From contig MWFF01000197.1 of the NCBI GenBank assembly GCA_002071485.1, positions 95,424 through 159,423 on the forward strand: a DNA stretch of 64,000 nt. Reading direction: 5' to 3'. Shown piece by piece: positions 16,912 through 25,645 of the stretch (the first letter of the stretch is position 1; every line of letters begins with the position of its first letter). Below the pieces are notes generated by a model. It searched no databases. It was not told the origin of the DNA and was given only the letters and a program-made list of their open reading frames with translations. The DNA is from Verrucomicrobia bacterium ADurb.Bin006 (GTDB lineage: Bacteria > Verrucomicrobiota > Verrucomicrobiia > Limisphaerales > J093). The position numbers and the translations under genes were made by a program.

Positions 16912-18180
16912 ATGCCTAAGCTGACAATCAACGACGTCAATCTGAGCGGCAAACGGGTGTTCGTTCGAGTGGACTACAACGTGCCGATGGAAGAAAAGGA
17001 AGGCCGCATGGTCGTCACCGACCTGACTCGTGTCCGGGAGACTCTGCCGACGCTCGAGGCGCTGATTGGCCAGGGCGCCCGGTTGGTTCTGGCGGCCCAC
17101 CTGGGACGTCCGAAAGGCAAACGCGAGCCGTCCATGTCTCTGGCGCCGGTGGCGATCGAGTTGGGCAACCTCCTGGGCAAGCCTGTGCGTTTCGTCGACG
17201 ACTGTGTGGGCGAAAAGGTCCAGGCAGCCGTTGCGCAACTGAAGGCGGGGGATGTGCTCCTGCTCGAAAACGTCCGTTATTACGCCGAAGAGGAGGCGAA
17301 CGAGCCTGCTTTCGCAGCCAGGCTGGCCGAGTCCGCGGAGGCCTACGTCAACGATGCCTTCGGATCCGCCCACCGGGCGCACGCCTCGACCGAAGGGGTG
17401 GCGCGCATCGTGTCCCAGCGGGGCGGGCTCTGCGTCGCGGGTCTCCTGATGGAGCGCGAACTCAAGTTCCTGGGCGACGAACTCGAATCGCCGGCTCGGC
17501 CCTTTGTGGTGATCCTCGGCGGAGCGAAGGTGTCGGACAAGATCATGGTGATCGACCGGCTCTTGGAGAGGGCGGACACCATTTTGGTGGGGGGCGCCAT
17601 GGCTTACACGTTCCGTTTGGCACAGGGCCGCCAAACGGGGCGCTCGCTTGTCGAAGCGGACAAGGTCGAGGTGGCCAAGGCGGCGGCCACGAAGGCCCAA
17701 GCCCGCAATGTCCCGTTTCTGCTGCCGGTGGACGACGTGGTGGCCGTTCCGGTCAAGACCGACCAACTCGACAAGAAGGGCAAGCCGGTTATCGATTACC
17801 AGAACATCAGGACGAATGCCGATCTGGACTGCCCGTCCGACGCTGCCGGACTGGATATCGGGCCGGCGACCGTCAAGGCCTACGAGGAGGTCATCGCGCG
17901 GGCCAAGACCATTCTCTGGAACGGGCCGATGGGATTGTTCGAGGACAAGCGATTCGCGGCGGGCACGTACGCCATCGCGCAAGCCGTGGCTCGAGCCACG
18001 GGGGCTGGGGCCAAGAGCATCATCGGCGGCGGGGACAGCGTGAAGGCGCTCAACAAGGCCAAGCTGGGCGACAAGGTGACTTTCATGAGCACGGGCGGCG
18101 GCGCCAGCCTCGAGTTCCTCGAAGGCCGCGTGCTGCCCGGCGTCGCGGCATTGACCGACAGACCCGCGGAGGCATGCTGA
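16912..18180 (+). CDS. pgk: Phosphoglycerate kinase
   Basis: This glycolytic enzyme converts 1,3-bisphosphoglycerate and ADP to 3-phosphoglycerate and ATP. The 422-residue chain carries KRVFVRVDYNVPM, LAAHLGRPKG, LLLENVRYYAEEE, FVNDAFGSAHR-type text (YVNDAFGSAHRAHAS), VILGGAKVSDKIMVIDRLLE and the nucleotide-binding IGGGDSVKA...FMSTGGGASLEFLEG. It is followed 68 bases downstream by tpiA, a common glycolytic pairing, and sits in the same plus-strand run as the ribosomal genes. Confidence 0.97.
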   Translation: MPKLTINDVNLSGKRVFVRVDYNVPMEEKEGRMVVTDLTRVRETLPTLEALIGQGARLVLAAHLGRPKGKREPSMSLAPVAIELGNLLGKPVRFVDDCVGEKVQAAVAQLKAGDVLLLENVRYYAEEEANEPAFAARLAESAEAYVNDAFGSAHRAHASTEGVARIVSQRGGLCVAGLLMERELKFLGDELESPARPFVVILGGAKVSDKIMVIDRLLERADTILVGGAMAYTFRLAQGRQTGRSLVEADKVEVAKAAATKAQARNVPFLLPVDDVVAVPVKTDQLDKKGKPVIDYQNIRTNADLDCPSDAAGLDIGPATVKAYEEVIARAKTILWNGPMGLFEDKRFAAGTYAIAQAVARATGAGAKSIIGGGDSVKALNKAKLGDKVTFMSTGGGASLEFLEGRVLPGVAALTDRPAEAC

Positions 18181-18248
18181 CGCGTCCGGCAGGGAACACG
18201 CACCAAACACGCACCATCGCAAGATCGACATTTTAACCTGATTTGGAC

Positions 18249-19013
18249 ATGCAAAAAGACCGCAAGCTGATCATCGCCGGCAATTGGAAGATGAACAAGA
18301 CAGTCGCCGAGGCCCTCGATCTCGTGGGCGGGTTGCGCCGAGAACTGGCATCGGTGAAGGAGGTGGACCTGGTGGTCTGCCCGCCCTTCACCGCGCTGGG
18401 CGAGGTGTCGAAGGCGATTCTCGATTCGAACGTTCGGTTGGGCGCTCAAAACATGAGCGAGCACTCCGGCGGGGCGTATACTGGGGAGGTCTCCGCCATG
18501 ATGCTCAAGGAGTTCTCGGTCCGGTATGTGATCCTGGGCCACTCGGAGCGGCGACAGTACTATGGCGAATCGAACGCGCTGATTTCCAGGAAGGCCTTGG
18601 CCGCTCACGCCGCGACGCTCAAGCCGATTCTCTGCATCGGAGAGACGCTGGCCGAACGCGAGGCCGGCCAGACCGAGGCGGTCCTCGAGTCCCAGCTTCG
18701 AGGAAGCCTGGCCGGGCTGAGCAAGGAACACATGGAGGAGACGGTTCTGGCGTACGAGCCGGTCTGGGCCATCGGGACGGGCAAGACCGCCACCACGGAA
18801 CAGGCCCAGTCGGCCCATGCCTTTGTGCGCCACGTCGTGGCCTCGATGTTCGACGAGACGATCGCCAAATACGTCCGCATCCAGTACGGGGGCAGCGTCA
18901 AACCGTCGAACGCCCGCGAGCTGATGAGCCAGCCGGATGTGGACGGGGCCTTGGTGGGCGGGGCATCCCTCGAGGTCCGCAGTTTCACGGACATCGTCAA
19001 GAACTCGATCTAA
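18249..19013 (+). CDS. tpiA: Triosephosphate isomerase
   Basis: It interconverts dihydroxyacetone phosphate and glyceraldehyde 3-phosphate. The TIM-barrel signature residues are present: GNWKMNK (catalytic lysine), LGHSERRQYYGE (histidine), AYEPVWAIGTGKTA (glutamate) and the phosphate-binding IQYGGSVKPSNA and GALVGGASL. The ATG at 18249 gives 254 residues, the normal length; a TTG six bases earlier is less likely. secG follows after 20 bases. Confidence 0.97.
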   Translation: MQKDRKLIIAGNWKMNKTVAEALDLVGGLRRELASVKEVDLVVCPPFTALGEVSKAILDSNVRLGAQNMSEHSGGAYTGEVSAMMLKEFSVRYVILGHSERRQYYGESNALISRKALAAHAATLKPILCIGETLAEREAGQTEAVLESQLRGSLAGLSKEHMEETVLAYEPVWAIGTGKTATTEQAQSAHAFVRHVVASMFDETIAKYVRIQYGGSVKPSNARELMSQPDVDGALVGGASLEVRSFTDIVKNSI

Positions 19014-19033
19014 GCGGAAGGACACCGATCGTT

Positions 19034-19567
19034 ATGGCTCTGGTTATCGGCCTGCTCACGTTCCTGTTGGTTCTCAACAGTCTCCTGATCATCCTCCTCG
19101 TCCTGGTGCAGTTGCCCAAGAAGGAGGCAGGCGCCGGTTTGGCCTTCGGCGGCAGCGCAAGCGACGCCCTCTTCGGCGCCGGCTCGGGGACGGTCCTCAG
19201 CCGCATTACCAAGTACGGCGTCGGCATCTTTCTGACCCTCTCCTTTACCGTGTCGGTGCTCTACACTCATTCGGCCAAGGTCAGCCGACAAAGTGTCATG
19301 CTCGAACTCGAACGCCAGGTCGGAGCGGCCAGCGCTATCCCGTCCGCGGTCGCCACAAACGTCCCGGCCCCTGTCTTCCAGCCCCTGACAACGAATCTCC
19401 CATTGCCAGTGGTGCCGTCTACGGCAACAAACGCCCCTGTCGCCGTCCCCGCTACGGCTCCGTCCACAAACACGCCCGCGGCGGAAGCCGACGCGGCGCC
19501 GGCCGCAGCCGCGCCTCCGCCCGCCGCCGCCAATGAGCCGGCCGCGCCCGCCGTTCCTGCACCATAG
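19034..19567 (+). CDS. secG: Preprotein translocase subunit SecG with long low-complexity tail
   Basis: SecG is the small auxiliary subunit of the SecYEG channel. Residues 1-30 form the first membrane helix ending at LVLVQLPKKEAGAGLAFGG, the diagnostic SecG linker, followed by SDALFGAGSGTVLSRITKYGVGIFLTLSFTVSVLY, which includes the second helix. The normal protein ends about there; this one continues for roughly 95 more residues rich in alanine, proline, threonine and valine. The start at 19034 is the ATG at the head of helix 1; a much longer frame upstream overlaps tpiA out of frame and is spurious. The order pgk-tpiA-secG is common in bacteria. Confidence 0.93.
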   Translation: MALVIGLLTFLLVLNSLLIILLVLVQLPKKEAGAGLAFGGSASDALFGAGSGTVLSRITKYGVGIFLTLSFTVSVLYTHSAKVSRQSVMLELERQVGAASAIPSAVATNVPAPVFQPLTTNLPLPVVPSTATNAPVAVPATAPSTNTPAAEADAAPAAAAPPPAAANEPAAPAVPAP

Positions 19568-19595
19568 CCTGACTCGAGCAGGTCCAGAGGCGGCC

Positions 19596-21236
19596 ATGGG
19601 CCGCCGGACCCGGAGGCTCGCCGGCCTGGCGTGCGCATTGGTCTTATGTGCAACGGGGTGCCGGCCTTCATTCCAGCGCGCGGATCTCGTCATTCTCAAT
19701 GGAGCCGAGCCCGAGTCGCTCGATCCCCATCTGGTCACCGGCCAAGCCGATGGACGCATAGTGATGGCCCTCTTCGAGGGCCTGACACGATTCGATCCGC
19801 GCACGGCCCAGCCCATGCCGGGTCTGGCCGAGCGCTGGGACATTTCGGACGACGGATGTGTCTATACGTTCCACCTGCGGACCAATGCGGCGTGGTCCAC
19901 CGGCGAGCCGATCGTTGCGGAGGATGTCGTCTGGTCGTGGCGGCGGATTCTCTCGCCCGAGACGGCCAGTGACTACGTCGGGGTGTTGTTCTATCTGAAG
20001 AACGGCGAGGCGTTCGCGACCGGCAAGCTCAAGGACTTCGACCAGGTGGGTGTCCGGGCCCTCGATGCCCGGACGCTGCGTGTCGAACTCGAATCCCCCG
20101 CCGCGTTCTTCCTGGACCTTTGCTGTTTCCAGCCGTTCGCGGTTGTGCCGCGGCAGCGGATCGAGCGCCATGGCGATCGCTGGCTGCACGCCCGGCCATT
20201 CATGGCGAGCGGGGCCTACACGCTCGATTCCTGGCGGTTGAACGACCGGGTTCGGCTGCGCAAGAATCCTCGTTACTGGGACGCCGCGAACACCCAGAGC
20301 GCGGTGATCGATCTGCTCTCCGGCGTGGTCCCCGCAACCGCTTTGAATCTCTACCTCTCGGGCGCGGTCGACATCGTCTGGGACAAGGAACTCGTGCCTC
20401 CGGACCTGATCGACAAGCTGAAGGAGCGCCCGGACTTCCACATCGCGCCTTCACTCGGCAATTACTTCATTCGGGTCAATGTCACCCGGACACCCTTCGA
20501 TGACCCGCGTGTCCGCCGCGCCCTTACGCTGGTGATCGATCGGGACCGGATTGTGTCCAGGATCACCAAAGGAGGCGAGCGGGTGGCGTATTGCGTGTCT
20601 CCGCCCGGCATCGCCAACGGAACGAACGTCTATGAACCGCCTCGGGGGCTGCGACCCGATCCGGACCTTGCCCGGCAACTGCTCGCCGAGGCGGGGTATC
20701 CTCATGGACGCGGTTTCCCGACAGTGACTTACACGTACAACACGCAGGAGAGCCACCGGAAGATCGGGGTGGAATTGCGCGAGATGTGGGGGCGCGAGTT
20801 GGGGTTGCGCGTCGAGTTGCGGCAGTTGGAATGGAAGGCCTGGCTGAGGGCTCAATCGATGCTCGATTATGATCTTGTGCGAAGCAGTTGGGTGGGGGAT
20901 TACAACGATCCGAACACGTTTCTCGATCTGTTCATGAGCGAGAATCCCAACAACCGGACCGGCTGGCGAAACCCGGCCTACGATCGCATCCTGCGCCAGG
21001 CCAACGCCGAGACCGATCCGGCCCGGCGACAGGAGTTGCTGTGCGCCGCCGAGACCATCCTTGTCGAGCAGGAGCTGCCGGTCCTGCCGCTGTTCTTCTA
21101 CGTGAACATGGAGTTCTTCGATCCCGCGCGCGTGACGGGAATCCATGAGAATATTCGGTCCGAGCATCCGCTGCGCGTGATCCGGCGCACCGCGTCCGCG
21201 CCGGCGGGCAAGCGTCCGCATGAAGTATCTCCTTAA
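19596..21236 (+). CDS. Peptide/nickel-type ABC transporter substrate-binding lipoprotein
   Basis: This is a cluster C (OppA/DppA) binding protein of about 546 residues. The lipoprotein signal is RRTRRLAGLACALVLCATGC. The mature part begins ADLVILNGAEPESLDPHLVTG and includes MALFEGLTRFDP, LAERWDISDDGCVYTFHLR and VSPPGIANG, all typical of OppA-type proteins. It presumably delivers oligopeptides to the two permeases that follow. Its last 17 bases overlap the oppB-like start. It lies 28 bases after secG, so may be read from the same message. Confidence 0.88.
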   Translation: MGRRTRRLAGLACALVLCATGCRPSFQRADLVILNGAEPESLDPHLVTGQADGRIVMALFEGLTRFDPRTAQPMPGLAERWDISDDGCVYTFHLRTNAAWSTGEPIVAEDVVWSWRRILSPETASDYVGVLFYLKNGEAFATGKLKDFDQVGVRALDARTLRVELESPAAFFLDLCCFQPFAVVPRQRIERHGDRWLHARPFMASGAYTLDSWRLNDRVRLRKNPRYWDAANTQSAVIDLLSGVVPATALNLYLSGAVDIVWDKELVPPDLIDKLKERPDFHIAPSLGNYFIRVNVTRTPFDDPRVRRALTLVIDRDRIVSRITKGGERVAYCVSPPGIANGTNVYEPPRGLRPDPDLARQLLAEAGYPHGRGFPTVTYTYNTQESHRKIGVELREMWGRELGLRVELRQLEWKAWLRAQSMLDYDLVRSSWVGDYNDPNTFLDLFMSENPNNRTGWRNPAYDRILRQANAETDPARRQELLCAAETILVEQELPVLPLFFYVNMEFFDPARVTGIHENIRSEHPLRVIRRTASAPAGKRPHEVSP

Positions 21237-22137
21237 ACGCCTGGTCCTGCTGCCTCCGCTGTTGCTGGTGATCAGCTTCCTGGCGTTCGTGCTGGTCCGC
21301 CTGGCTCCCGGAGGGCCGTTTGATCGGGAACGCAAACCGGCGTCGCCGGAGATCGAACGGGCCCTGCTCGCCCGCTATCACCTCGATGAACCCGTGGCGC
21401 GCCAGTATGTGCGGTTCCTGGCCGGTCTTGTCCGCGGCGACTTCGGGGCCTCGCTCAAGTATCGGAACCACACGGTTTCGGACATAATCGCTCAAGGCCT
21501 GCCCGTATCGCTGACGCTGGGGATGCTGGCCTTCGGTTTCTCGATGGGTTTGGGCATTCCGGCCGGGTTCTACGGGGCGCTGCGGCGCGGGCAGTGGCGG
21601 GAGCATGGAGTGGCGCTGCTGACCTTGTTGGCGGTGTGTGTGCCCAGTTTTGTTGTGGGTCCGGTTCTGGTCATGCTCCTGGCGGTGAAGTGGTCTGTGT
21701 TTCCGGTGGCTCTCTGGGAGTCGCCGCTGCATGTCGTCCTGCCCACGGCGAGCCTGGGTGTGTACTTCGCGGGGAAGGTGGCGCGGCTCATGCGCGAGGG
21801 GATGGTGCAGACCTTGCGGCTCGAGTTCATCCAAACCGCGCGCGCCAAGGGCCTCTCCGAGACGGCCGTGCTGCTCCGGCATGCGTTGCGGCTGGCCGTG
21901 GTGCCGGTGGTTTCGTATTCGGGCCCGCTGCTCGCGGACCTGTTGACCGGATCGTTTGTGATCGAGAACCTGTTCCAGATACCCGGCATTGGCGTCTTCA
22001 TGGTGAACAGCTCCTTGAGCCGCGATTATCCGATGGTGGTTGGCCTGGTGTTGCTCTATGCGATTCTGCTGCTGCTCCTCAACCTGATCGTGGATCTGGC
22101 CTATCATCTGCTCGATCCACGCGTCCGCCATGAGTGA
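21220..22137 (+). CDS. Oligopeptide ABC transporter permease (OppB/DppB type)
   Basis: This is a 305-residue inner membrane permease with about six helices. The N-terminus YLLKRLVLLPPLLLVISFLAFVLVRLAPGGPFD and the later LRLEFIQTARAKGLSETAVLLRHALR (the EAA loop that docks to the ATPase) and ENLFQIPGIGVFMVNSSLSRDYPMVVG are the standard DppB/OppB features. It overlaps both its neighbours, so the three genes form one unit. A docking loop is intact, implying a functional ATPase somewhere. Confidence 0.92.
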   Translation: MKYLLKRLVLLPPLLLVISFLAFVLVRLAPGGPFDRERKPASPEIERALLARYHLDEPVARQYVRFLAGLVRGDFGASLKYRNHTVSDIIAQGLPVSLTLGMLAFGFSMGLGIPAGFYGALRRGQWREHGVALLTLLAVCVPSFVVGPVLVMLLAVKWSVFPVALWESPLHVVLPTASLGVYFAGKVARLMREGMVQTLRLEFIQTARAKGLSETAVLLRHALRLAVVPVVSYSGPLLADLLTGSFVIENLFQIPGIGVFMVNSSLSRDYPMVVGLVLLYAILLLLLNLIVDLAYHLLDPRVRHE

Positions 22138-23065
22138 GGCGAACCTCCAAAGCCCGACTGGCCGGGCGTGGCAACGGTTCAAGAGCAACCGCGCCGGCTG
22201 GTGCAGCGCCTGGTTCTTGGCAGGATTCGTCCTCCTGGCCGCCCTCTGGCCGGCCCTTGCGCCCTATCCACCGGACGCAATCAGCGACGCCCAGTTCCGC
22301 CCGCCCAGCGCAGCGCATTGGTTCGGCACGGATGTCCACGGACGCGACCTCCTGACCCGCGTGCTCTACGGTGCGCGAATCTCCCTGCTGGTTGGAGGTG
22401 TGGGCGCAGGCGTCAGCCTGGTCATCGGCGTGCTCTGGGGCGCCGTCGCCGGTTACGTGGGCGGGCGCCTCGATGGTCTGATGATGCGAATTGTGGATGT
22501 CCTTTATGCGCTGCCGTCGATCGTGTTTGTCATTGTGCTTCTCACCGCCTTGAACGGCATCCTCGACCGCTCCCAGGCGCGCGGATGGTCGGGCGAGACC
22601 TCGCGCAGCGTCCAGTTGTTGGGGTTGTTTGTCGGTTTGGGGGCCATTTCGTGGCTGACGATGGCCCGCATCGTGCGGGGCGAGGTGTTGTCACTCCGGA
22701 CACGCCCGTTCGTCGAGGCGAGCCGGGCCCTTGGGGCCGGACACGCGCGGATTCTCTGGCTGCACATCCTGCCCAATGTTGTTGGCATTGCGATTGTCTA
22801 TCTGGCCCTGACGGTGCCGGCCGTTGTCCTGTACGAATCGTTTCTGAGCTACCTCGGCCTGGGCATCCAACCGCCCCAGGCCAGCCTCGGCTCTTTGATC
22901 GCCGAAGGCGCCTCGCAGATCAACCCCATCCGCATTTATTGGTGGGTTATCGTCTTTCCCGCGGCCACTCTCGCTCTTGCGCTCCTCGCCCTGAACTTCC
23001 TCGGTGACGCCCTCCGGGACGCTTTGGACCCCGGAAGCGCCTTGGATCAGTCGCCCGCCCACTGA
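22130..23065 (+). CDS. Oligopeptide ABC transporter permease (OppC/DppC type)
   Basis: This is a 311-residue permease. It has the OppC N-terminal phrase RFKSNRAGWCSAWFLAGFVLLAALWPALAPY, HWFGTDVHGRDLLTRVLYGARISLLVG, and the EAA-like loop FVEASRALGAGHARILWLHILPN followed by YESFLSYLGLGIQPPQASLGSLI, diagnostic for DppC/OppC. It overlaps the preceding permease by 8 bases. No OppD/OppF ATPase genes follow; the next gene is on the other strand. Confidence 0.92.
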   Translation: MSEANLQSPTGRAWQRFKSNRAGWCSAWFLAGFVLLAALWPALAPYPPDAISDAQFRPPSAAHWFGTDVHGRDLLTRVLYGARISLLVGGVGAGVSLVIGVLWGAVAGYVGGRLDGLMMRIVDVLYALPSIVFVIVLLTALNGILDRSQARGWSGETSRSVQLLGLFVGLGAISWLTMARIVRGEVLSLRTRPFVEASRALGAGHARILWLHILPNVVGIAIVYLALTVPAVVLYESFLSYLGLGIQPPQASLGSLIAEGASQINPIRIYWWVIVFPAATLALALLALNFLGDALRDALDPGSALDQSPAH

Positions 23066-23200
23066 AACCAGGTCGACTCTCGGCAGCCCAGGCCCAGAAC
23101 TGTCCGCCAGCATCCGACATCTTCTACCGCCTTGCGCTCACCTTGCTGCCAAACAACCTCGAGTCCCGACTCCAGTCGCGATCCGGCGATGGCTCAGAGA

Positions 23201-24217
23201 CTACGTTGGATTGATCCCCAAGTGCTCGTCGTCGTGCGGTGGGGCAGGGGGGCGGCTCGACTGTCGGCGAGCCTTGGTCCGGGCTGGCGGAGGCCTCGCG
23301 CCGAGGGGGGGGAGATTGACGGGTTCCTCGGTGAGCGTTTCCGCCAAGGCGTCCGCATCCTCGATCTCGGGGCTGGCAAACGGATTCTCGGAGGAGTCGG
23401 AAGGAGGTGCAGGAGCGCTGAACGGGCTCGGGGGTGGGCATTCGGGAATGCTCAGCGGGCTGATGAGGAGGTACGCGGTGTTGACCAGCAGGTGGAGTCC
23501 GTGAATCAGCATCAACTCGCCCAGACTGAGGCGGCGGAGGCCGTAGCCGAAGAGAGCGGCGCACATGATGAGCGCTCCGGGCAACAGGGCCGCGAATGCC
23601 AGTTTCCAACATCCGCCAAGACCGGGCCGCCGGCCCAGCAGCAGCGCATACGCTCGGAGCGGGACGGCCAGGAACGTGGCGATGATGGCCCAGAGGGCCA
23701 GCAGAATGACAAAGGTTGCGCCAGCCACCGTGGCGAGGGCGTGGGGTCGCCAGGCGCCCCAGAGGGGATCCAGTTCAGTGCGATTGAGCGCCAGCACATA
23801 GCCGCGAGGATAGGGGATCTCGATGTAGCCCAGCAGCGAAGAGGCGGTCAGGCTGGTCGATCGGAAGTCGAATTGCAGGTCGGCGGTGTGCTTCGGAGGC
23901 GGAGTCCCCGGCGGCGTGACCGAGATAGACACGAAGGAGCCATCGGCCAAGGACATTGCCTGGCCCGCGGGCCAGACCAGGTGTCCGTTGTCGATGGCTC
24001 CTTCGGCGGGAAGGCGGGCGATGGCCATGCTGATCGTGGGAGACCACACGGTGACCGCCAGGCGCCACACGGCCGCGCTGACCAGCAAGGCAACCAGCGC
24101 CGCCACCGCCAGCAGACGCCCGCCAGGCGCGGCAGCAAACGCGGCGACCCCGCCGAACGTCAACGGTTGCCACGCTTCGAGAGGCGCTTCGAGAGGAGCG
24201 GAGCGGGTGGAATCCAC
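23201..24217 (-). CDS. Four-helix membrane protein of unknown function
   Basis: This is a 338-residue protein. Hydrophobic segments lie at about residues 33-55, 166-194, 203-226 and 231-254, with a roughly 110-residue extracytoplasmic or cytoplasmic loop between the first two. The C-terminal 80 residues are hydrophilic and rich in proline, glutamate and arginine. No family was recognised; the broad layout resembles Yip1-type or other small integral membrane proteins but motifs are missing. It starts 24 bases downstream of the preceding gene and is the last gene of the folD-containing minus-strand run. Confidence 0.6.
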   Translation of the reverse strand: MDSTRSAPLEAPLEAWQPLTFGGVAAFAAAPGGRLLAVAALVALLVSAAVWRLAVTVWSPTISMAIARLPAEGAIDNGHLVWPAGQAMSLADGSFVSISVTPPGTPPPKHTADLQFDFRSTSLTASSLLGYIEIPYPRGYVLALNRTELDPLWGAWRPHALATVAGATFVILLALWAIIATFLAVPLRAYALLLGRRPGLGGCWKLAFAALLPGALIMCAALFGYGLRRLSLGELMLIHGLHLLVNTAYLLISPLSIPECPPPSPFSAPAPPSDSSENPFASPEIEDADALAETLTEEPVNLPPLGARPPPARTKARRQSSRPPAPPHDDEHLGINPT

Positions 24218-24241
24218 GAAAGGCCGAGGCCGTCTGCGGGC

Positions 24242-24694
24242 CTACTGCGTCTCGGTGGGCGCTGGGGGCGGGGTGTCCGCCGCCGGCGCTCCCTTGGCGG
24301 GCGGTTGGAGGACCAGAGGGATCGGGTAGCGCAGCTTCATGACATCGTCGACCAGGATCTCGATGTGATAGACGCCGGCGTTGGGGAACTCGATCTGCGT
24401 GAAGACCGTGACATTGACTGCGTGGTGCGAGGCATCCTGGAGGCCAAAGCGCATGGGATTCTGGCGCAGCACCGTGATGCCGTCGGGGGCGATGATCCGG
24501 ACGTTCTGAGTGAAGACGCCAATGCCGGCAGTCCATCGGTTGAAGATGCACAGTTTGAAGGCGGTAATTGGCACCTGGGGGACGCGGATCACGCCGATGA
24601 CGCCGATGATGATGAAGTTGCCCGAGGTCTCCTGGCGGACGTCCTCACACAGGAGTGAGGCTTGGAGATCGGGAAGAATACGAGAGGGTTGCAT
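24242..24694 (-). CDS. Small conserved-looking hypothetical protein (possibly DUF6941-like)
   Basis: This is a 150-residue protein without signal peptide or membrane helix. It opens with ILPDLQASLLCEDVRQETSGNFIIIGVIGVI and continues as a predicted beta-rich domain (ITAFKLCIFNRWTAGIG, VNVTVFTQIEFPNAGVYHIEILVDD), then a proline/alanine tail. The opening resembles proteins annotated as DUF6941, but I cannot confirm that. It lies 36 bases downstream of folD and 24 bases upstream of a membrane protein gene. Confidence 0.6.
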   Translation of the reverse strand: MQPSRILPDLQASLLCEDVRQETSGNFIIIGVIGVIRVPQVPITAFKLCIFNRWTAGIGVFTQNVRIIAPDGITVLRQNPMRFGLQDASHHAVNVTVFTQIEFPNAGVYHIEILVDDVMKLRYPIPLVLQPPAKGAPAADTPPPAPTETQ

Positions 24695-24730
24695 AGCGAT
24701 TCGATTTCGAGACTGTTGGATTCTGTGTGT

Positions 24731-25645
24731 CTAAGTTCGGGAATCGAGGGTGGGCGCTCGAATCGAGTTCTCGGCGGCCCGCACCGTGTTCTGCATCAGC
24801 ATCGCGATCGTCATTGGACCCACTCCGCCCGGATTGGGCGTAAGACGCCCCGCCACCTGCCGGACCGAGTCGAAATCGACGTCGCCGACCAGGCGATAGC
24901 CGGTCTTGACGGACGAATCCGGCTCTCGGTTCACACCTACGTCGATAACCACGGCTCCCGCTTTGATCATGTCGGCTTTGACGAATCGCGCCACGCCCAG
25001 CGCTGCAATCAGAATGTCGGCGCGGCGGCAATGCACCGCGATGTCCCGCGTCAAGGAATGGCAAACCGTGACGGTTGCGTTGGCGTGCCGGGCCTTCTGC
25101 ACCAACAGCGCCGCCATCGGCTTGCCGACAATCGTCCCCCGCCCGAGAACCACCACGTCCGCCCCCTCGATCCGCACGCCAGATCGAATCAGCAGTTCGT
25201 GCACCCCGGCCGGTGTGCAGGGGACAAAGCCGGTCGTGTCTCCCAGCAACAACTTGCCCACATTGACCGGATGAAAGCCGTCAACATCCTTGTCGGGTGA
25301 AACCGCTTTGTACACCCGCGCGGCATCGATGTGCCGTGGCAATGGCGCCTGAACCAGGATGCCGTGAACCCCGGAATCCGCGTTGAGCCGGCCGATCAAC
25401 TCGAGCAAGACGCCCTCAGTCGCGCCCTCGGGCAGGACTTCGGTCGTCGAACGGATGCCCAACCGCTGACTCATCCGTTCCTTCATGCCCACATACACTC
25501 GGGAAGCGGGATCCTCGCCGACTCGCACAAAGGTCAACCCCGGCGCCAGCCCGCGCGCCTTCAAGGAGCCAATGCGCTCCGCCGTCTCGCGGTGAATCTG
25601 TTCCGCAATCGACCGCCCATCGATGAGATTGTCGCTCGCTGTCAT
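24731..25645 (-). CDS. folD: Bifunctional methylenetetrahydrofolate dehydrogenase/cyclohydrolase
   Basis: This one-carbon metabolism enzyme converts 5,10-methylene- to 10-formyl-tetrahydrofolate. The 304-residue form starts MTASDNLIDGRSIAEQI at 25645; the catalytic region SRVYVGMKERM includes the tyrosine-lysine pair. ILVQAPLPRHID, DKDVDGFHPVNVGKL, FVPCTPAGV, VVVLGRGTIVGKPMAALL (dinucleotide loop; usual GRS is GRG here) and TPNPGGVGPMTIAMLMQNT are all FolD blocks. The start overlaps the stop of the SH3-domain gene (ATGA), so translation is coupled. The upstream open extension lies inside that gene and is rejected. Confidence 0.95.
   Translation of the reverse strand: MTASDNLIDGRSIAEQIHRETAERIGSLKARGLAPGLTFVRVGEDPASRVYVGMKERMSQRLGIRSTTEVLPEGATEGVLLELIGRLNADSGVHGILVQAPLPRHIDAARVYKAVSPDKDVDGFHPVNVGKLLLGDTTGFVPCTPAGVHELLIRSGVRIEGADVVVLGRGTIVGKPMAALLVQKARHANATVTVCHSLTRDIAVHCRRADILIAALGVARFVKADMIKAGAVVIDVGVNREPDSSVKTGYRLVGDVDFDSVRQVAGRLTPNPGGVGPMTIAMLMQNTVRAAENSIRAPTLDSRT

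Noticed and set aside
18284..19567. 427-codon frame running through tpiA into secG
   Set aside because: Only the last 177 codons are SecG; the rest is the out-of-frame shadow of tpiA.
23144..24658. Plus-strand frame of about 508 codons opposite the four-helix membrane protein
   Set aside because: Antisense shadow; the minus strand has membrane helices and a sensible gene order.
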